Virus record (IMG/VR): IMGVR_UViG_3300047551_001838
Span: 1 to 33,936 of that record
Origin: a virus
Direction: 5' to 3' (one strand)
DNA: 33,936 nt
Under the pieces are notes generated by a model. That model ran no database searches, had not been told where the DNA came from, and saw only the letters and a list, made by a program, of their open reading frames with translations. Made by a program: the position numbers and the translations under genes. The first letter of the stretch is position 1; each line of letters opens with the position of its first letter. Shown here piece by piece: positions 31,535 to 33,936 of this stretch.

Positions 31535-31833
31535 GCAACTACATCAAGCAGGACCGCAAGCGCCTGCGGCAAGCCATCCTCGCGCAGCTCGGCCGCCAGC
31601 AGATGACCTTCGAGGAGCTCGCCGACGAGCTGGATCACATCTCCGCGCGCAACATCATCCGCCGCGAGCTGCTGCGCATGGTCGGCCAGGACCTCATCTG
31701 CTCGATAGAGACCAAGGGCAAGTACGACGTCTTCGAGACGTGGGAGCGCGCCATTGAGCGCGTGAAGGCCAAGAACACAGGCCCGCGTCACTTCGTCAGG
31801 AGCCGCATACGCAGAGGAGAGCGCGTGGGCTGA
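31531..31833 (+). CDS. Winged-HTH-like small protein
   Basis: 100 aa from a GTG overlapping the upstream stop. QDRKRLRQAILAQLGRQQMT, FEELADELDHISARNIIRRE and DLICSIETKGKYDVFETW follow the helix-helix-wing order of a winged helix. The tail is basic (VRSRIRRGERVG). Last gene before the long noncoding region, so it could control or bind that region; this is a guess. Confidence 0.6.
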   Translation: MSNYIKQDRKRLRQAILAQLGRQQMTFEELADELDHISARNIIRRELLRMVGQDLICSIETKGKYDVFETWERAIERVKAKNTGPRHFVRSRIRRGERVG

Positions 31834-31890
31834 TCGACGATGTCGCCGGCCAGGCTGGCGCGGATCGCATACCTGGACCTCGAGGGAAGC

Positions 31891-32340
31891 TGACCTAGCC
31901 TGCGAACGGCGCAGGCAACATAGGCAAGCCAGCGCGGCCGGAACCCGTCCGGCCAAGAGCTTTATGCGAACCCGTGGAAGGCAGACGCCGCAAGGCGTGA
32001 GGCTGGCACGGTCGGAGAGCTGGTGGTCAGATCGAGTGCAGTAGACAACGGAGGTAGGGACACCTGTGCCTTCATTCATGTGGGGCACCGAGGGAGAGGG
32101 ACGGAGGCCTGCGGCTCCTCGGGCGCCCGGGCCCCTGCTGCTCTCGGCGCTGCCGGTAACTCCGTCCGGTCAGCCGGTTATCTTTCAACTGTCCACCTAG
32201 GAAAGGGCGTAGTGCGCCCTCAGCCATGTGGATTCATAGCGTCTCGAGGGACGCGCTTCATAGCCTCGGCGCTCCGTTTCCATGGGGGATAAGGCGGCGT
32301 CGAGCATGACTTCCGCGCCGGCCAGTGAGCCGGCGTTTCT
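31891..32340 (+). ncRNA. Candidate large structured noncoding RNA
   Basis: No credible protein lies between 31834 and 32369, yet strong hairpins are packed in: GCCTGCG/CGCAGGC (31898-31916) extended by CCTA/TAGG; GGCCGGA/TCCGGCC (31936-31954); CCGTG/CACGG (31972-32011) around a tandem G-A internal loop and an ACGCC-GCAA-GGCGT tetraloop hairpin; GTGCC/GGCAC (32066-32088); GGACGGAG/CTCCGTCC (32099-32167) enclosing more stems; AGGGCG/CGCCCT (32204-32220); and a terminator-like hairpin at 32316-32335. Comparable large phage RNAs include GOLLD and ROOL. I recognise no exact family. No clear promoter; it may be cut from the operon transcript. Confidence 0.5.
32316..32340 (+). terminator. Terminator-like hairpin at the end of the structured region
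   Basis: Perfect 7-bp stem CGCCGGC/GCCGGCG (32316-32322 and 32329-32335), 6-nt loop, followed by TTTCT. The U-run is short, so termination may be partial. It would define the 3' end of the candidate RNA, 30 nt before the next gene. Confidence 0.5.
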
Positions 32341-32369
32341 GTATCCGAAGGGCAGGGAGCGAGGAACAC

Positions 32370-32516
32370 ATGCGCATCCTGCACATCGACACCGAGAAGC
32401 GCCGCGTATGGGTCTGCGGCCTGCGCGTCCATCACGGCCTCGTCGGGCTGGGTGCCGCGATCGTCGGCGCTGCGCTGATGGTCCACGACCGCAAGGACTG
32501 GCCCTGGCATGTATGA
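32370..32516 (+). CDS. Small membrane protein
   Basis: 48 aa, ATG 32370 with a weak GAGGAA upstream. MRILHIDTEKRRVWVCGLRV then a membrane segment GLVGLGAAIVGAALMVH and a polar end. First gene after the structured region. Function unknown. Confidence 0.55.
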   Translation: MRILHIDTEKRRVWVCGLRVHHGLVGLGAAIVGAALMVHDRKDWPWHV

Positions 32517-32760
32517 CGCCGTCGACATGGCCGAGCTCTTCCTCGAGCGCGATATGTGCGTGACCTGCATCCCGGTCATCAACGACGAGCTCGAGGAGGA
32601 CGTCGCCGTCGTAGCGCTCGAGCCAAACCCGTATGCGCGCCTGGCGCTCGAGCATGAGTCAGAGCCTCTGCGCGTGCGTGCCCTGCTGGCTGTCGCCATC
32701 CGCTCGCACGGCCTGCTGCCATCCCGCGGCCTGAGCTTCCGATGCCCTTCATCTTCCTAG
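32509..32760 (+). CDS. Hypothetical protein
   Basis: 83 aa from ATG 32509, overlapping the membrane gene by 8 nt; ATG 32513 is out of frame. DAVDMAELFLERDMCVTCIP and PNPYARLALEHESEPLRVRA look protein-like; the last few residues overlap the next gene's start. No domain recognised. Confidence 0.5.
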   Translation: MYDAVDMAELFLERDMCVTCIPVINDELEEDVAVVALEPNPYARLALEHESEPLRVRALLAVAIRSHGLLPSRGLSFRCPSSS

Positions 32761-32897
32761 ACGAGAAGCAGCTGGAGCATCTGACCTGGTGGGCCAAGGC
32801 GCATAACGCACCGCCATACCTACTCAAGGCGCTGCAGCGTGAGGACCCTAAGCGCAAGCAGCTGCCCGTCACCTACTGGCGAGGCAGGCAGAAGTGA
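32742..32897 (+). CDS. Small protein, unknown
   Basis: 51 aa. MPFIFLDEKQLEHLTWWAKA then YLLKALQREDPKRKQLP, a helical protein with a basic end. Overlaps 19 nt with the upstream gene and 4 nt (GTGA) with the glycosyltransferase-like gene. Confidence 0.5.
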   Translation: MPFIFLDEKQLEHLTWWAKAHNAPPYLLKALQREDPKRKQLPVTYWRGRQK

Positions 32898-33553
32898 AGC
32901 CAGTCCTGGCTGTGCTCAACGTGCGCGAGATACCGCAGGTCCTTGACGCCCTTGATGCCCTGCCGATCGACAAGGTCCGCATCCGTGGCTACACCGAGAG
33001 GCAGATAGCCGACAGCGTCTGGACCGAGCAGCTGATGCCCGAGGTCAAGGCCCGTGGCTACACGCACCTGTCGCTCATCAGTGACGACGCAGTAGTGCCG
33101 CCTCACTCCCTCGAGCTGGTGCTCGCGCACGCCAACGCGCATCCGCAGCGCGTCACTACCGGCTGGTGCAACCAAGACTTCACCGACGACAAGGTCGCGC
33201 TCAGCACCGACCCGCTCGTCGACGAGATACCAAAGCCGCACAGCTACACGCTCCCCAGCTGGCGCGACGTGCTGATGGGGCCCGAGGTACAGCAGACGTA
33301 CTTCACCGGCTTTGTGCTCACCACCTGCACGGTGGGAATGTGGGAGCGCTACCCGTATCAGGCCTACGGCTCCGACGGGTACGCCGCCGACTACAACATG
33401 AGCCGCCGCCTGGCAGCAGACGGCCGGCAGATCGACGCGCTGCGCGACGCCTTCTGCCTGCACCTGAGAGAGACACGGCACGGCTCGCCATCGCATCCCG
33501 AGCGCCGCGTCCTCGTCGGAGAGATGAAGCCCGAGGTCTGCTTCGATGCCTGA
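32894..33553 (+). CDS. Glycosyltransferase-like protein (GT2-type), second
   Basis: 219 aa from a GTG overlapping the previous stop. VLAVLNVREIPQVLDALDAL and RGYTHLSLISDDAVVPPHSL suggest a GT-A fold with an SDD-type metal motif; later FTGFVLTTCTVGMWERYPYQ and SDGYAADYNMSRRLAADG resemble acceptor-binding parts of GT2 enzymes. Unlike the one at 2641 it has no ATP-grasp partner. If the molecule is circular it lies about 2 kb from that pair, so the two may work together. Confidence 0.55.
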   Translation: MKPVLAVLNVREIPQVLDALDALPIDKVRIRGYTERQIADSVWTEQLMPEVKARGYTHLSLISDDAVVPPHSLELVLAHANAHPQRVTTGWCNQDFTDDKVALSTDPLVDEIPKPHSYTLPSWRDVLMGPEVQQTYFTGFVLTTCTVGMWERYPYQAYGSDGYAADYNMSRRLAADGRQIDALRDAFCLHLRETRHGSPSHPERRVLVGEMKPEVCFDA

Positions 33554-33917
33554 GCTCAAGGTGTGCAACAGCTGCGGCTCACTGCACGAGAACATCAAGG
33601 CGCCCGTCTGTCAGTCCTGTGCCAGGCCGCCGAGCTTCGGCCGAGGCTTCCGTCGCCGCAGACAGTGGACACCTGAGCAGCTCGAGCGCCAACGCATCTA
33701 CGGAACCGCAGGCTGGAAGAAGGTCAGGGCCCTAGCGCTCGAGCGTGATGGCTACCGCTGCAGGGTTTGTGGGACCTCTGAGCATCTGATTGTCCACCAC
33801 GACGTAGAGGTCCACAAGGACGCCGTCCTGGCGCTTGATGTGGACAACCTGGAGACGCTCTGTCGCACCTGTCACGGGCGCACGCACGCACACAGGCGCA
33901 GTCAAAGGGGGGGCTAA
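33546..33917 (+). CDS. HNH endonuclease with zinc ribbon, packaging type
   Basis: 123 aa. N-terminal zinc ribbon CNSC...CQSC (C7, C10, C22, C25), then an HNH core: CRVC (72-75), HLIVHHD (H84/H85), N101 in VDNLETL and CRTCHGRTH (C106, C109, H110). HNH nucleases of this kind lie next to terminase genes in many cos-type siphoviruses and assist end cutting, as in HK97. Here it is the last gene of the window; if circular, it is about 50 nt before terL. Confidence 0.87.
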   Translation: MPELKVCNSCGSLHENIKAPVCQSCARPPSFGRGFRRRRQWTPEQLERQRIYGTAGWKKVRALALERDGYRCRVCGTSEHLIVHHDVEVHKDAVLALDVDNLETLCRTCHGRTHAHRRSQRGG

Positions 33918-33936
33918 TCGCCCGTAAGTAAGGGGA
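33907..33936. other. Right end: G7 run, small hairpin, possible cos or contig junction
   Basis: The HNH gene ends in a G7 run (33907-33913) with GGGC/GCCC (33911-33914 and 33920-33923) around the stop. The remaining 13 nt hold nothing else, and the first 29 nt of the window hold only the terL ribosome site. No direct repeat was found between the two ends, so terminal redundancy is not shown. Confidence 0.35.

Noticed and set aside
31957-31980. GAGC...TATGCG resembling the start of group II intron domain V
   Set aside because: Only a few bases agree, the rest of domain V does not follow, it lies near the 5' side, and no reverse transcriptase is present.
32023-32292. Plus-strand 89-codon frame inside the structured region
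   Set aside because: Gly/Ser/Arg/His-rich, no ribosome site, crosses several strong stems; not protein-like.
32197-32699. Minus-strand frames across the structured region and the following small genes
   Set aside because: Arg/Ser/Ala-rich shadows; they overlap better plus-strand genes and lack ribosome sites.
1-33936. CRISPR array or insertion sequence
   Set aside because: No regularly spaced repeats, and no transposase or terminal inverted repeats were seen anywhere in the window.

Overview
The window looks like all or nearly all of a temperate siphovirus of a high-GC, probably actinobacterial, host. This rests on GC-rich codons with many GTG and TTG starts, a compact rightward gene string with ATGA/GTGA/TGATG stop-start overlaps, HK97-type head genes, a long tape measure, a tyrosine integrase, a cI-like repressor and an Rpf-like secreted protein of actinobacterial type. 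The host call is inference. About 60 genes are on the plus strand; only the repressor is on the minus strand.

Layout. 30-7633: large terminase, then an ATP-grasp ligase and a glycosyltransferase inserted before the portal, a composite head protease and the major capsid protein. 7634-7737: an intergenic element with a tRNA-like fold. 7738-17536: head-tail connectors, tail tube, a frameshifted tail assembly chaperone pair, tape measure, distal tail, fibre/baseplate and hub proteins. 17551-18662: lysis cassette with an M15 peptidase, an Amidase_2 enzyme and a holin. 18659-21063: HTH/metallophosphoesterase, two small genes and a RusA-like resolvase, ended by a strong terminator. 21200-21955: switch region with a rightward promoter, a G10 tract, a convergent small ORF, the repressor and a divergent control region. 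21956-26508: early genes, including two small membrane proteins, a Sak4/RecA-like ATPase and a DUF669-like ssDNA-binding protein. 26505-31833: integrase, many small accessory ORFs, a secreted Rpf-like protein, an HNH nuclease, an orphan DNA methyltransferase and an XF1762-type GNAT-like protein. 31834-32369: about 540 nt without a credible gene but full of strong hairpins, a candidate large structured RNA. 32370-33917: small ORFs, a second glycosyltransferase-like protein and a terminal HNH nuclease that would abut the terminase if the molecule is circular.

How it works together. The structural and lysis genes form a standard late operon. The early arm holds recombination functions (Sak4-like, DUF669-like, RusA) but no recognisable polymerase, helicase or primase, so replication probably depends on the host. 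The integrase and repressor point to lysogeny. The least explained parts are the structured noncoding region, a 15-bp palindrome present in three perfect copies in unrelated contexts, the G10 tract that splits a small ORF beside the repressor, the tRNA-like element behind the capsid gene, and the ATP-grasp/glycosyltransferase insertion in the head operon.
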